In this document: positions 46,811 to 55,553 of the stretch, one piece after another
Layout of the letters: each line of letters begins with the position of its first letter
Numbering within the stretch: the stretch's first letter is position 1
Origin: Faecalibacterium sp. HTF-F
GTDB taxonomy: Bacteria; Bacillota; Clostridia; Oscillospirales; Ruminococcaceae
Length of the DNA stretch: 64,000 bases
Reading direction: 5' to 3'
Assembly: GCF_023347535.1 (NCBI RefSeq)
Contig: NZ_CP094473.1
Coordinates: forward strand, 930,001 to 994,000
Program-made: the position numbers and the translations under genes
The notes under the pieces: model-generated
Told to the model about the DNA's origin: nothing
Databases searched by the model: none
Seen by the model: the letters and a program-made list of their open reading frames with translations, nothing else

Positions 46811-47808
46811 TTATCACAAAAACACCATTCCGTATGTCTTTTTTTGGCGGCGGAACAGATATGGAAAGTTTTTTTAGAGAAAACGGTGGAGCTGTTTTAT
46901 CTACCACATTTGACAAATATTGCTATGTAAATGTACGCCATTTACCAAGGTTTTTTGACTATTCTACGGAATTGTCATATTCAAAGACGGAGCGTGTGAC
47001 AAACATTGATGACATTCAGCATCCTGCAATTCGCAATGCAATGAAAATGTTGGATATGCATGAAATTCGTCTTACCTATGAGGCGGATCTTCCGGCACGC
47101 TCTGGTTTAGGTACTTCAAGTTCCTTTGCAGTTGGAATGTTAAATGCTTTTTATGCTTTGAAGGGCAAATACGCAGACAAGAAGAAACTGGCAGATGAAG
47201 CAATTTATTTGGAACGGAATCTTTGCCAGGAAGCTGGTGGTTGGCAGGATCAAATTGCTGCATCTTTCGGTGGGTTCAATCGTATCAACTTTAATGCAGA
47301 CGGATATGAAGTCCTGCCGGTTATTATTTCACCAGAAAGAAAGAAGCAGCTTAATCAGAATTTAATGATGTTCTTTACTGGGTTTACCCGTTTTTCTTCT
47401 GATGTGCAGAAAGCAAATGCAGCAGGAAAACAAGATAAGACTGCTCAGTTGAAAGAGATGCTTGCTCTAGTTGATGATGCTGAACGCGTTCTGACAGATA
47501 AGAACGCGGATCTTGATGATTTTGGCAGAATGCTGGATCACACTTGGAAACTTAAACGTCAAACCGGATCGGCTGTTTCTACAAATAGTATTGATGAACT
47601 TTATGCAAATGGCGTAGCTGCTGGCGCTTTGGGAGGAAAACTACTGGGTGCTGGTGGTGGCGGATTCCTTGTATTCTATGTTCAGCCTGAACGTCAGGAT
47701 GCGGTGCGTTGGGCGATGCGTGACCTGATGCATATTCCGTTTGCATTTGAGGATGGCGGTACGAGGGTGATTCATTATACACCAGAGGCTTATGAACCAA
47801 ACATGTAA
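46807..47808 (+). CDS. hddA: D-glycero-alpha-D-manno-heptose 7-phosphate kinase
   Basis: HddA phosphorylates the anomeric position of D-glycero-D-manno-heptose 7-phosphate, giving the alpha-1,7-bisphosphate on the way to GDP-heptose. The 333-residue GHMP-fold protein has the N-terminal TKTPFRMSFFGGGTD, the ATP loop PARSGLGTSSSFAVG near residue 98, and the C-terminal KLLGAGGGGFLVFY. These match GHMP kinases of the HddA type. It overlaps the preceding gene by four bases and is followed 13 bases later by gmhA. Confidence 0.92.
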   Translation: MIITKTPFRMSFFGGGTDMESFFRENGGAVLSTTFDKYCYVNVRHLPRFFDYSTELSYSKTERVTNIDDIQHPAIRNAMKMLDMHEIRLTYEADLPARSGLGTSSSFAVGMLNAFYALKGKYADKKKLADEAIYLERNLCQEAGGWQDQIAASFGGFNRINFNADGYEVLPVIISPERKKQLNQNLMMFFTGFTRFSSDVQKANAAGKQDKTAQLKEMLALVDDAERVLTDKNADLDDFGRMLDHTWKLKRQTGSAVSTNSIDELYANGVAAGALGGKLLGAGGGGFLVFYVQPERQDAVRWAMRDLMHIPFAFEDGGTRVIHYTPEAYEPNM

Positions 47809-47821
47809 AGAGGTAGAGGCA

Positions 47822-48472
47822 ATGAAGGAGCTTAGAAAAAAACTGAAAGAACATGTCGAACTACTGATTGCGAGATATCCGATGTTAGAAGGTTGTGAAG
47901 ATAGCATAATTCGCGCCTATTTTCTACTGGAAGAAAGTTATTCTAAAGGAAATAAATTGCTTGTCGCAGGCAACGGCGGCTCTGCAGCAGATTCGGAACA
48001 TATCGTTGGAGAATTGATGAAGGGATTTAAACTTCCAAGAAAATTGGATGCAGAAATTTCTCGAAAATTAATTGATGAGAGTGAAGAGCTTGGAAAGACT
48101 CTCGTAGAGAATTTACAAGGTGCATTACCGGCAATTGCATTAGATGGTCATCCGGCGTTATCAACAGCATACATGAATGACTGCGAACCGTTACTTTGTT
48201 TTGCACAACAAGTTAATGGCTATGGGGTAGAGGGGGATGTGTTTTTAGGCATATCCACAAGTGGAAATAGCAAGAACATCTTGTATGCAGCGGTTACTGC
48301 ACATGCAAAGGGCATGAAAGTAATTGGGTTGACAGGTGCTAAAGATAGTAAACTTGAGACTTTGAGTGATGTATGTATTAAAGCTCCTCAGACAGAGACT
48401 TATATGATCCAAGAATTACATTTGCCAATATATCATTGCTTGTGTCTGATGCTTGAGGATAGATTTTTTTGA
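47822..48472 (+). CDS. gmhA: phosphoheptose isomerase
   Basis: GmhA isomerises sedoheptulose 7-phosphate to D-glycero-D-manno-heptose 7-phosphate, the first committed heptose step. The 216-residue SIS-domain protein has LLVAGNGGSAADSEHIVGEL (active-site Ser/Glu), FLGISTSGNSKNI (phosphate loop) and the C-terminal ETYMIQELHLPIYH. It is longer than E. coli GmhA because of an insertion after GFKLPRKL. GAGG is seven to eight bases ahead of the ATG at 47822; an upstream Met would overlap hddA. Function fits the adjoining hddA. Confidence 0.93.
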   Translation: MKELRKKLKEHVELLIARYPMLEGCEDSIIRAYFLLEESYSKGNKLLVAGNGGSAADSEHIVGELMKGFKLPRKLDAEISRKLIDESEELGKTLVENLQGALPAIALDGHPALSTAYMNDCEPLLCFAQQVNGYGVEGDVFLGISTSGNSKNILYAAVTAHAKGMKVIGLTGAKDSKLETLSDVCIKAPQTETYMIQELHLPIYHCLCLMLEDRFF

Positions 48473-48505
48473 CATTTATAATTTGTGGAATGCGAGGTGA
48501 GATTG

Positions 48506-49684
48506 TTGCTAGATTTAAAGGTTAAAAAATCATCGATTCTCTTGGCTGTGTACTTGTTTTCAATGTTTTTGCCCGGATATTTTTCAAGCCCAATTATGCA
48601 AATGGTATCAAATATAATGATGGTTGGAGTAGCAATTTATCTTTTTTCAGTAAAATACAAGCCGTCGCGTTTTATGATACTAACAATATGCTATTTTGCA
48701 TATTTAATCGCAATAACATTTATATATCATAATAAGGCAGCAGATATTCATTTAATTATTTCGAATTTAAAAATTATATTTATGCTTTGTGCTATTGAGT
48801 ATTTACTTAAAAGAACACCGAATAGCACAATCAATATAATGTTTTTTATATTGATAACATTTGTTATAATTGACTTTGCTTCAATAGTTTTATTTCCGAA
48901 TGGGTTATATCAAACAGAACAGATTTGGAATGAGTGGTCATCTTCACAAGAAGCACAATGGATATACGGAAATAAAAATAATCGGGTCTATTGGTATGCG
49001 GTATTATCTATAATCACATGGCTAAGATACGTCTTTAATAATAAAAGTAAAGTGATGGTTTTGATAACATCTGGAATTTCTATTGTTGCTATGATGTTGG
49101 TCAAATCAAGTACTGCGACAATTGTTGCTATTCTTGTTAGCGTGGGGGTTTTTTATTTAACATATAAAAAGCAAACAAATATAAATATGAATTCATACGG
49201 TATTCTAGTAATTTATGGATGTATAACGGTTTTGATTTTATTGGGGTCCACTTCGTTACTGAAACCATTTGTTGAAGGCGTATTACATAAGGATATGACA
49301 TTTACAGGTCGTAGTACAGCCTGGGAGAGAGTATTGTTGTTAATTGCTAGTAAACCCGTATTTGGTTGGGGAGTAGTTGATGGTGAAACGGCAACGGGAC
49401 TTTTGAAAAGTATTGCTTTTGTAAATCCGCATAATCAGTTACTGGATTGTCTTTGGCAAGGTGGTATTATACTTGTATTTATTTTAAGTTTAATAATGAT
49501 TACGATAGCTTCTAATATCACTAAAATTCCGAATAGATCTAAAAGAACAGGAATTCAATTTGTTTGGATAGGATTGCTAATAGATATGATTTTTGAAGTG
49601 TTGCTTGGTACGGGTGCAACATGGATTTGGTTGTTATTAATTAATCATTTGTATGAATTTGTATATGAACGAGAGGTTTCATAG
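48506..49684 (+). CDS. wzy: Wzy-like O-antigen/capsule polymerase
   Basis: A very hydrophobic protein of about 392 residues with 10 to 11 predicted membrane segments and a large polar loop near the C-terminal third (GRSTAWERVLLLIASKPVFGWG ... NPHNQLLDCLWQGG), the characteristic O-antigen ligase/polymerase loop with catalytic Arg and His. It would join lipid-linked repeat units outside the membrane in Wzx/Wzy assembly. The start is uncertain: TTG at 48506 with GAGGTGA upstream is favoured; GTG at 48485 is the alternative. Extreme sequence divergence is normal for this family. Confidence 0.78.
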   Translation: MLDLKVKKSSILLAVYLFSMFLPGYFSSPIMQMVSNIMMVGVAIYLFSVKYKPSRFMILTICYFAYLIAITFIYHNKAADIHLIISNLKIIFMLCAIEYLLKRTPNSTINIMFFILITFVIIDFASIVLFPNGLYQTEQIWNEWSSSQEAQWIYGNKNNRVYWYAVLSIITWLRYVFNNKSKVMVLITSGISIVAMMLVKSSTATIVAILVSVGVFYLTYKKQTNINMNSYGILVIYGCITVLILLGSTSLLKPFVEGVLHKDMTFTGRSTAWERVLLLIASKPVFGWGVVDGETATGLLKSIAFVNPHNQLLDCLWQGGIILVFILSLIMITIASNITKIPNRSKRTGIQFVWIGLLIDMIFEVLLGTGATWIWLLLINHLYEFVYEREVS

Positions 49685-49700
49685 AGTGTAAGGAGATAAG

Positions 49701-51221
49701 ATGAATAAAGTAAAGAGACTGTTAATGACAATTTTGACATCAGGGATAGCAACAATATTGAGTTTTTTGATTAGCTTTATCTTAACTCCGTATATTACAA
49801 ATAAACTTGGCGTTGAGGCATACGGATTTGTTACATTAGCAAAGAACTTCACTCAGTATGCTACTATTATTACAATTGCTTTGAACTCGTATGCAGCTAG
49901 GTATATTACAGTTTCATATCATAATAATGATATGAAAAAGGCTCAAGAATATATTTCTTCTGTATATTATGGAGACGTGGCAATTTCAGCAGTCATTATG
50001 ATCGTTGCCGGCGGATTTATTTTATTTTTAGATAGAATACTTAACATCTCGTTAGAACTAGTTACTTCTGTAAAATTGCTTTTTCTTTATGTTTTTCTTG
50101 GTTTCGTTTTGACAACTGTTGGTACATCTTACACCGCAGCGGCTTATATAAAAAACAGATTAGATATTGTAGGAATTTTTCGAAGCCTCTCTTATATTTT
50201 TGAGGTCTTGTTTTACGTTATTGTATTTACTTTTTTCACCCCAAAAGTTTGGCAAGTGGGAGTGGCCATCTGCGTAGCTCAGTTGGTGATATTCGGAGGT
50301 GATTACTACATCTATAAAAAATATACACCGGAATTAAAGATAAAACGGAAAAACGTTTCGTTTAAGGCAATAAAAAAGTTAGTGGTGAATGGTATTTGGA
50401 ATTCCATTAATAGTCTTGGGAACACGCTGAATTCAGGGTTGGATTTGATAGTGACAAACCTGTGGTTGTCTGATTTAGCAATGGGACAAATTGCAATAAC
50501 AAAAACAATTTCAAGTATTTTTATGAGTTTTAATCAGTTGTTAGCACAACCTTTTCAACCGCTACTTCTGAAGAGTTATTCGGATGGAAATAAGAATAAA
50601 CTTGTTTCGGAATTAAAGATTTCGATGAAATTAACGAGCCTGTTTTCAAGTATCGTTTTCGCCGGTTTTTTTTCTTTGGGAAAAGTTTTTTATGCCCTTT
50701 GGATACCAGGACAGGATATTGATTTGATATATGTGCTGACAGTTATCACGATGCTTTCTTCCGTTATCGAGGGACCGGTATATCCTCTATATTATATATA
50801 CACATTGACTGTTAAAAATAAAATTCCTTGTCTGGTTACAGTTGTAGGTGGAATACTTAATGTGGCAGGAATGGCAATACTAGTAAAATATAGTTCGTTG
50901 GGTATATATTCTATTGTATTAACTACAACGGTCATTATGCTATTTATCAATCTTGTGACGAACCCACTTTATATGACACACTGCTTAAAAATAGAATGGT
51001 TTACTTTTTATCCGACGCTTTTAAGAACGATAATTTCTTGCACTTGCATGACAATAAGTTTTACTTTTATTGCAAATGCGTTGAATCCAAGCACATGGAT
51101 GTCATTTGCTCTAACCGCGATCTTGTGTGGCATTATGGGGTGTATAATACATTTGGCTTTTGTATTTTCACGTGATGAAAAATCGAGGATTTTAGTCATT
51201 ATTAAGAGTAAAGGGAAATAA
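49701..51221 (+). CDS. wzx: Wzx-like polysaccharide flippase
   Basis: A 506-residue protein with about 12-14 hydrophobic segments, of the MOP superfamily. The N-terminal TILTSGIATILSFLISFIL and YITNKLGVEAYGFVTLAKNF are typical of RfbX/Wzx flippases, which move undecaprenyl-linked repeat units across the membrane. AAGGAGA lies before the ATG at 49701. It follows the polymerase gene by 16 bases, completing a Wzx/Wzy pair. Confidence 0.88.
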   Translation: MNKVKRLLMTILTSGIATILSFLISFILTPYITNKLGVEAYGFVTLAKNFTQYATIITIALNSYAARYITVSYHNNDMKKAQEYISSVYYGDVAISAVIMIVAGGFILFLDRILNISLELVTSVKLLFLYVFLGFVLTTVGTSYTAAAYIKNRLDIVGIFRSLSYIFEVLFYVIVFTFFTPKVWQVGVAICVAQLVIFGGDYYIYKKYTPELKIKRKNVSFKAIKKLVVNGIWNSINSLGNTLNSGLDLIVTNLWLSDLAMGQIAITKTISSIFMSFNQLLAQPFQPLLLKSYSDGNKNKLVSELKISMKLTSLFSSIVFAGFFSLGKVFYALWIPGQDIDLIYVLTVITMLSSVIEGPVYPLYYIYTLTVKNKIPCLVTVVGGILNVAGMAILVKYSSLGIYSIVLTTTVIMLFINLVTNPLYMTHCLKIEWFTFYPTLLRTIISCTCMTISFTFIANALNPSTWMSFALTAILCGIMGCIIHLAFVFSRDEKSRILVIIKSKGK

Positions 51222-51264
51222 TGTAAAAGATGAGAACAATTTTACATGGGGGAGAAATAGTAGA

Positions 51265-51784
51265 ATGATAGAAGATTTGAAAAATGTAATAGAACTTGAA
51301 GAAAAAGGATATGGCAGAAATAGTTTAATACGTCGATACTTACGAGAATTAAGAATTTGTGAGTACTATAAAAATTGTGCGGGGGAGCACAACACGACTC
51401 TTATTTAAACTCCATAACTTTTATAGAAATAGGTTAGGGTTGCGATTAGGGTTTGAAATTCCGTTAAATGTTTTTGGAAAAGGACTCCATATATTTCATA
51501 CAGGAAATATTATCATCAATGAAACTTCATCTATCGGAGAATATTGTAATATAATTGGATCAACTTGTTTGGGCAGTAAAGATGGTGGAAACGGTCCCAC
51601 AATAGGAAATCATTGTGAATTAGGGATGAATTCAGTTGTCATTGGAAATGTTAAAATAGGAAATAATGTTTATATTGGAGCTGGGGCAGTGGTAACTAAA
51701 AGCTTTGAGCAGAATGGAGTTTCTTGGGCTGGGGTTCCAGCTAAAATTGTAGCAAGCAGAAAAGATAGTAAGAAAGCTGATTGA
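51265..51784 (+). CDS. serine acetyltransferase-like O-acetyltransferase, frameshifted at a 5-G run
   Basis: GGGGAG precedes an ATG at 51265 opening MIEDLKNVIELEEKGYG ... REL RICEYYKNCAG, which stops at 51406. The remaining protein is in another frame (to 51784) and reads RLLFKLHNFYRNRLGLRLGF then hexapeptide repeats (SSIGEYCNIIG, TIGNHCELGM, KIGNNVYIGAGAVV). Removing one G from the GGGGG run at 51381-51385 joins them as NCAGSTTRLLF, giving about 172 residues. So the gene is either broken, an assembly error, or a third length-variable switch; five G is short for rapid slippage. It is a second, different O-acetyltransferase from that at 43863. Confidence 0.7.
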
Positions 51785-51790
51785 AAAATT

Positions 51791-53122
51791 ATGAAAACAG
51801 TAATAATGGCCGGAGGGCGAGGAACTCGAATATCTGAATTATTCCCTGATATTCCGAAACCTTTGATTCCAATTGAAGGAGTTCCGGTTCTTGAACGAGA
51901 GATTATCTCGTTGAGAGATCAGGGATTTAAAGATATCATTATGACAGTTTCCCATATGAGAGACAAAATCATGACCCATTTTGGAGATGGCTCTAAATTT
52001 GGAGCATCGATTCAGTACTACAACGAAGTTACACCGCTTGGAAACGCCGGCGCACTTTTTAAGCTGCGAGAGCAACTGGGGGATGAACCGTTCCTACTTT
52101 TGAATGCGGATGCTGTTTTTGATGTTGATTTCAACCGAATGGTCAGATTCCATCAGGAACATGGCGGATTAGTGACGCTGTTTACTCATCCTAATAACCA
52201 TCCTTACGATAGTGGGCTTATCATTGCGGAAAAGGATATGTCGGTTCAATCTTGGCTGGCAAAGGAAGATGTTCGCCCGACATATTATAAAAATAGAGTC
52301 AATGCAGGTCTGCATGTGATTAATCCTAAAGTCCTTGATATGGTGGCAATTGATGCAGATAAAATCGGTACTGTGGATGAGATAACAGGAAAGACTGTAA
52401 AAGTTGATTTGGATCGTCAGCTTCTGAAACCGCTGGCGGGAACCGGTAAGATGTTCTGCTACGATTCGCCAGAGTATGTAAAGGATATGGGAACGCCAGA
52501 GCGCTTCCATCAGGTAGAAGAGGATTTCAAAGCAGGAAGAGTATCGGCTAAGAATCTTTCAAACAAGCAGAAAGCTGTGTTTCTCGACCGGGATGGTACG
52601 ATTAATAAATATGTCGGGTTCCTTAGAAATATTAATGAATTTGAGTTGATTGATGGTGTGGCAGAGGCAATCAAGAAAATCAATGCGTCTGGTTATCTTG
52701 CAATTGTAGTCACAAATCAGCCTGTTATTGCTAGAGGAGAAGTGACTTTCAAAGAGCTGGAGGAAATCCACAACAAGATGGAAACAGAGCTTGGCTTGAG
52801 GGGCGCTTATCTTGATGCGATTTATTATTGCCCTCATCATCCGCACAAGGGATATGATGGCGAAGTCCCAGAGCTTAAAATAGAATGTGACTGTCGTAAA
52901 CCGAAACCGGGAATGTTGCTGAAGGCGGCTATCGATTATAATATTGATCTGAGCCAGAGCTATATGATCGGTGATGGTGAGAATGATATTAAAGCTGGAT
53001 TGGCTGCTAGATGTAAATCGATTCTAGTTAATGGAAACGGAACAGATACCAAGAATGAAGATTTTGGACAAATCGATACATTGGCTTCAGTATTGGAGTT
53101 TGTAGACAAGTATTTGTGTTGA
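51791..53122 (+). CDS. bifunctional heptose 1-phosphate guanylyltransferase / heptose bisphosphate phosphatase (HddC-GmhB fusion)
   Basis: A 443-residue fusion. Residues 1 to about 235 are a nucleotidyltransferase: MAGGRGTRISELFPDIPKPL at 6-25, LLNADAVFDVDF (metal Asp) near 98, and KPLAGTGKMFCYDSPEYVKD. From about residue 258 comes a HAD phosphatase of the GmhB type: FLDRDGTINK, VVTNQPVIARG, the zinc-site CPHHPHKG ... ECDCRKPKPG, and MIGDGENDI. Together these remove the 7-phosphate and activate the 1-phosphate as GDP-D-glycero-alpha-D-manno-heptose. With gmhA and hddA in the same locus the pathway is complete. It begins six bases after the acetyltransferase. Confidence 0.92.
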   Translation: MKTVIMAGGRGTRISELFPDIPKPLIPIEGVPVLEREIISLRDQGFKDIIMTVSHMRDKIMTHFGDGSKFGASIQYYNEVTPLGNAGALFKLREQLGDEPFLLLNADAVFDVDFNRMVRFHQEHGGLVTLFTHPNNHPYDSGLIIAEKDMSVQSWLAKEDVRPTYYKNRVNAGLHVINPKVLDMVAIDADKIGTVDEITGKTVKVDLDRQLLKPLAGTGKMFCYDSPEYVKDMGTPERFHQVEEDFKAGRVSAKNLSNKQKAVFLDRDGTINKYVGFLRNINEFELIDGVAEAIKKINASGYLAIVVTNQPVIARGEVTFKELEEIHNKMETELGLRGAYLDAIYYCPHHPHKGYDGEVPELKIECDCRKPKPGMLLKAAIDYNIDLSQSYMIGDGENDIKAGLAARCKSILVNGNGTDTKNEDFGQIDTLASVLEFVDKYLC

Positions 53123-53180
53123 GAAAAGCCAAGAATGTTTTTGGGGTTTAATTGAATTGTGACTACAGAGAGGAGAGAGC

Positions 53181-54083
53181 ATGAAAACAACATTACTTAT
53201 CATGGCAGCCGGTATTGGCAGTCGCTTCGGAACAGGAATTAAACAGTTAGAACCGGTGGATGATGCCGGACATATCATTATGGATTACTCGATTCATGAT
53301 GCGATTGAAGCAGGCTTCAACCATGTAGTATTTATCATCCGCAAGGATATCGAGAAGGAGTTTAAAGAGGTTATCGGTGATCGCATTGCCTCCATTTGCT
53401 CTTCTCATAATGTAACTGTTGACTATGCTTTCCAGGGTATCAACGATATTCCTGGAACTCTGCCAGAAGGCCGGACAAAGCCGTGGGGAACCGGTCAGGC
53501 TGTGCTTGCAGCGAAGAAGGTCATCAAGACTCCTTTTATCGTCATCAATGCAGACGATTACTATGGCAAGGAAGGCTTCAAGGCCGTTCATGAGTATCTG
53601 GTAAATGGGGGCAAGTCCTGCATGGCGGGATTCGTGCTGAAGAATACTCTGTCTGATAACGGTGGTGTGACCCGTGGCATCTGCAAGATGGACGACCAAA
53701 ACAATCTGACTGAGGTTGTGGAAACCAAGAATATTGTAAAAACTGCAACTGGGGCAGAAACAGACGGCGTAGCTGTTGATGTAAATTCTCTTGTTTCCAT
53801 GAATATGTGGGGCTTGACACCAGAGTTTTTGGATGTGCTGGAAGATGGCTTTAAGGAGTTCTTTAAGAAAGAGGTTCCGGGTAATCCTCTGAAAGCAGAA
53901 TATCTGATTCCCATCTTTATCGGTGAACTGCTGGAGCAGGGAAAGATGTCTGTAAAGGTTCTGAGAACCAATGACACTTGGTATGGTATGACCTATCATG
54001 AGGATGTCGCAGCTGTAAAGGACAGCTTCAAGAAGATGCTGGAAAACGGCGTGTACAAGACTGACCTGTTCAGTGATCTGTAA
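53181..54083 (+). CDS. NTP-transferase family nucleotidyltransferase
   Basis: A 300-residue sugar-1-phosphate nucleotidyltransferase-like protein with MAAGIGSRFG near residues 8-17 (nucleotide loop), GTGQAVLAAKKVI and FIVINADDYYG (metal-binding Asp pair), and a C-terminal segment (VLRTNDTWYGMTYHEDVAAV) shared with proteins of this subgroup. Substrate is unresolved; it may prepare a second activated sugar for the polysaccharide. Base composition is less AT-rich than the transferases upstream. GAGAGGAGAG lies before the ATG. Confidence 0.8.
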   Translation: MKTTLLIMAAGIGSRFGTGIKQLEPVDDAGHIIMDYSIHDAIEAGFNHVVFIIRKDIEKEFKEVIGDRIASICSSHNVTVDYAFQGINDIPGTLPEGRTKPWGTGQAVLAAKKVIKTPFIVINADDYYGKEGFKAVHEYLVNGGKSCMAGFVLKNTLSDNGGVTRGICKMDDQNNLTEVVETKNIVKTATGAETDGVAVDVNSLVSMNMWGLTPEFLDVLEDGFKEFFKKEVPGNPLKAEYLIPIFIGELLEQGKMSVKVLRTNDTWYGMTYHEDVAAVKDSFKKMLENGVYKTDLFSDL

Positions 54084-54089
54084 ACGACG

Positions 54090-54701
54090 ATGAAAGAAAC
54101 GATTGATTTACTCGGGAAGATTCTCACAAACATTCTGACGGCTCTCTACGAGCCGTTTGGATTCTCGCTCCTGATTTCCTTCCTGGCCTTGTTTTTCTAC
54201 CTATATGCATATGAGCCTACACATGCTGGCAAGGGCTGGAAGAGCGCCATAGTGACTTGGTATCAGAAATTTAAAGAGAGTACGTTTTTCCGGAAGTTGT
54301 TCCTATTGGTTTTCGTGACTTCGATAATCCTGTTTAGAACTCTGCTAAACCGTAATCTGTGGATGAATCCGTTGTCCAATGTCATGGGCGGATGGAGTAT
54401 TTGGGAGACCGTGAACGGCGAGCAGAAACTAACTACCGAGTGCATCGAGAATGTAATCATGATGGTCCCGTTTTCAGCGGTAGTGATGTGGACATTCGGA
54501 GAGAAGATTGGAAACGGCTGGAAGAAGATACTGTGGCAAAGCGGTAAGATAGCATTTATCTTTTCTGTAAGTATTGAGATGCTACAATTATTGCTTCGTT
54601 TGGGAACGTTCCAGCTATCAGACATCTTCTATAACACAGTCGGTGGAGTACTAGGCGGTTTAGTGTACTACGGAATCGTGAAGGCGAGAAAGCGTCTGTA
54701 A
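54090..54701 (+). CDS. VanZ-like membrane protein
   Basis: A 203-residue protein with about five membrane segments. The motifs NPLSNVMGG (NxxGN-like), CIENVIMMVPFSAVVMW and FSVSIEMLQLLLRLGTFQLSDIFYNTVGG match VanZ/RDD-like families, where the SDIxxNTxGG element is diagnostic. VanZ proteins are associated with low-level teicoplanin resistance and wall or surface-polymer functions. It starts six bases after the nucleotidyltransferase stop and is the last gene of the locus. Confidence 0.85.
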   Translation: MKETIDLLGKILTNILTALYEPFGFSLLISFLALFFYLYAYEPTHAGKGWKSAIVTWYQKFKESTFFRKLFLLVFVTSIILFRTLLNRNLWMNPLSNVMGGWSIWETVNGEQKLTTECIENVIMMVPFSAVVMWTFGEKIGNGWKKILWQSGKIAFIFSVSIEMLQLLLRLGTFQLSDIFYNTVGGVLGGLVYYGIVKARKRL

Positions 54702-54854
54702 AACTGGATGAAATTGTGATATACTGGGAGCGGTAGCTCTCTACGCTGCTCTGATAATCACACACCTCTTCGTGGTGAGCAGCAGGCAACGATCTAAGAA
54801 TCAGGGATTCGGTGATCAGCTGAGATGTGAAGAAATTGAGAGGAGGAATAGCTC

Positions 54855-55553
54855 ATGCATGTGTATAAAGAACTCAGTTTTGTGGGAAATAAACCGGGAT
54901 TAGACAGCTTGGCAAAAAATATATATACTGTGTTTCCTGTGAATTGGATTAAGCCAAAACGTAATCAGATGTTGAAAGATTATATTCTTGCTGATTATGT
55001 CGGAGATCAAGCTCCTCATGCTGAGGTCTCAATTTATTATGGAAAAGATACCTGGCGTGACGGATATGTTAAGGTTTGTAATATTGTTCCACTACAAAAG
55101 AACCAGTTAACTATTGAGGAATATAATCAGTTGCTCGATTTATTTTATAATGATATAGCTAAAGTGTATGGTCAAACACATGATGATATTAAAGTTGTCG
55201 GACCGTCAACGGGTTGCTTTAACCCACTTGATTATATTTCTGAATCGGCACTAAATAAATTAACTTTATTTTGTAATACTGCAAATAAGTCTACTGGTTC
55301 ATCGCATCCTTGTGATGAGGAACGTTGGTTTGATTTTATTTGTCAAACAGTGGATGATGGAAGAGTATTTGATTATGATACCTTGTCTAAATTTTTACAA
55401 GATGAGGAGTATTGGGGAAAGAAGGAAAAAGGATTTTTAGGTGTAATTGGACAGTTTGCATGGAGTGACGAGAATGCGCAGGAACTTGCATCTGAGTACG
55501 ATAACTATGTTCGGATTCTTCAGTACTATAAGAAAACAAGACTGGGAGAATAA
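54855..55553 (+). CDS. uncharacterised protein, first gene of a two-gene module
   Basis: I do not recognise this 232-residue cytoplasmic protein. It has no signal or membrane segment, no P-loop, and no obvious nuclease motif. It is moderately acidic and aromatic-rich, with segments such as YILADYVGDQAPHAEVSIYYG, DDIKVVGPSTGCFNPLDYIS and SSHPCDEERWFDFICQTVDDG. AGAGGAGG lies before the ATG at 54855. Its stop overlaps the next start by one base (TAATG), so the two are translated as a unit. The AT-rich composition and position between the capsule locus and a conjugative element suggest accessory cargo, possibly defence or toxin-type; that is only inference. Confidence 0.65.
   Translation: MHVYKELSFVGNKPGLDSLAKNIYTVFPVNWIKPKRNQMLKDYILADYVGDQAPHAEVSIYYGKDTWRDGYVKVCNIVPLQKNQLTIEEYNQLLDLFYNDIAKVYGQTHDDIKVVGPSTGCFNPLDYISESALNKLTLFCNTANKSTGSSHPCDEERWFDFICQTVDDGRVFDYDTLSKFLQDEEYWGKKEKGFLGVIGQFAWSDENAQELASEYDNYVRILQYYKKTRLGE

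Noticed and set aside
53608..53612. 5-G run in the nucleotidyltransferase gene as another switch
   Set aside because: The gene is intact and in frame across it, and five G is too short to claim variability.
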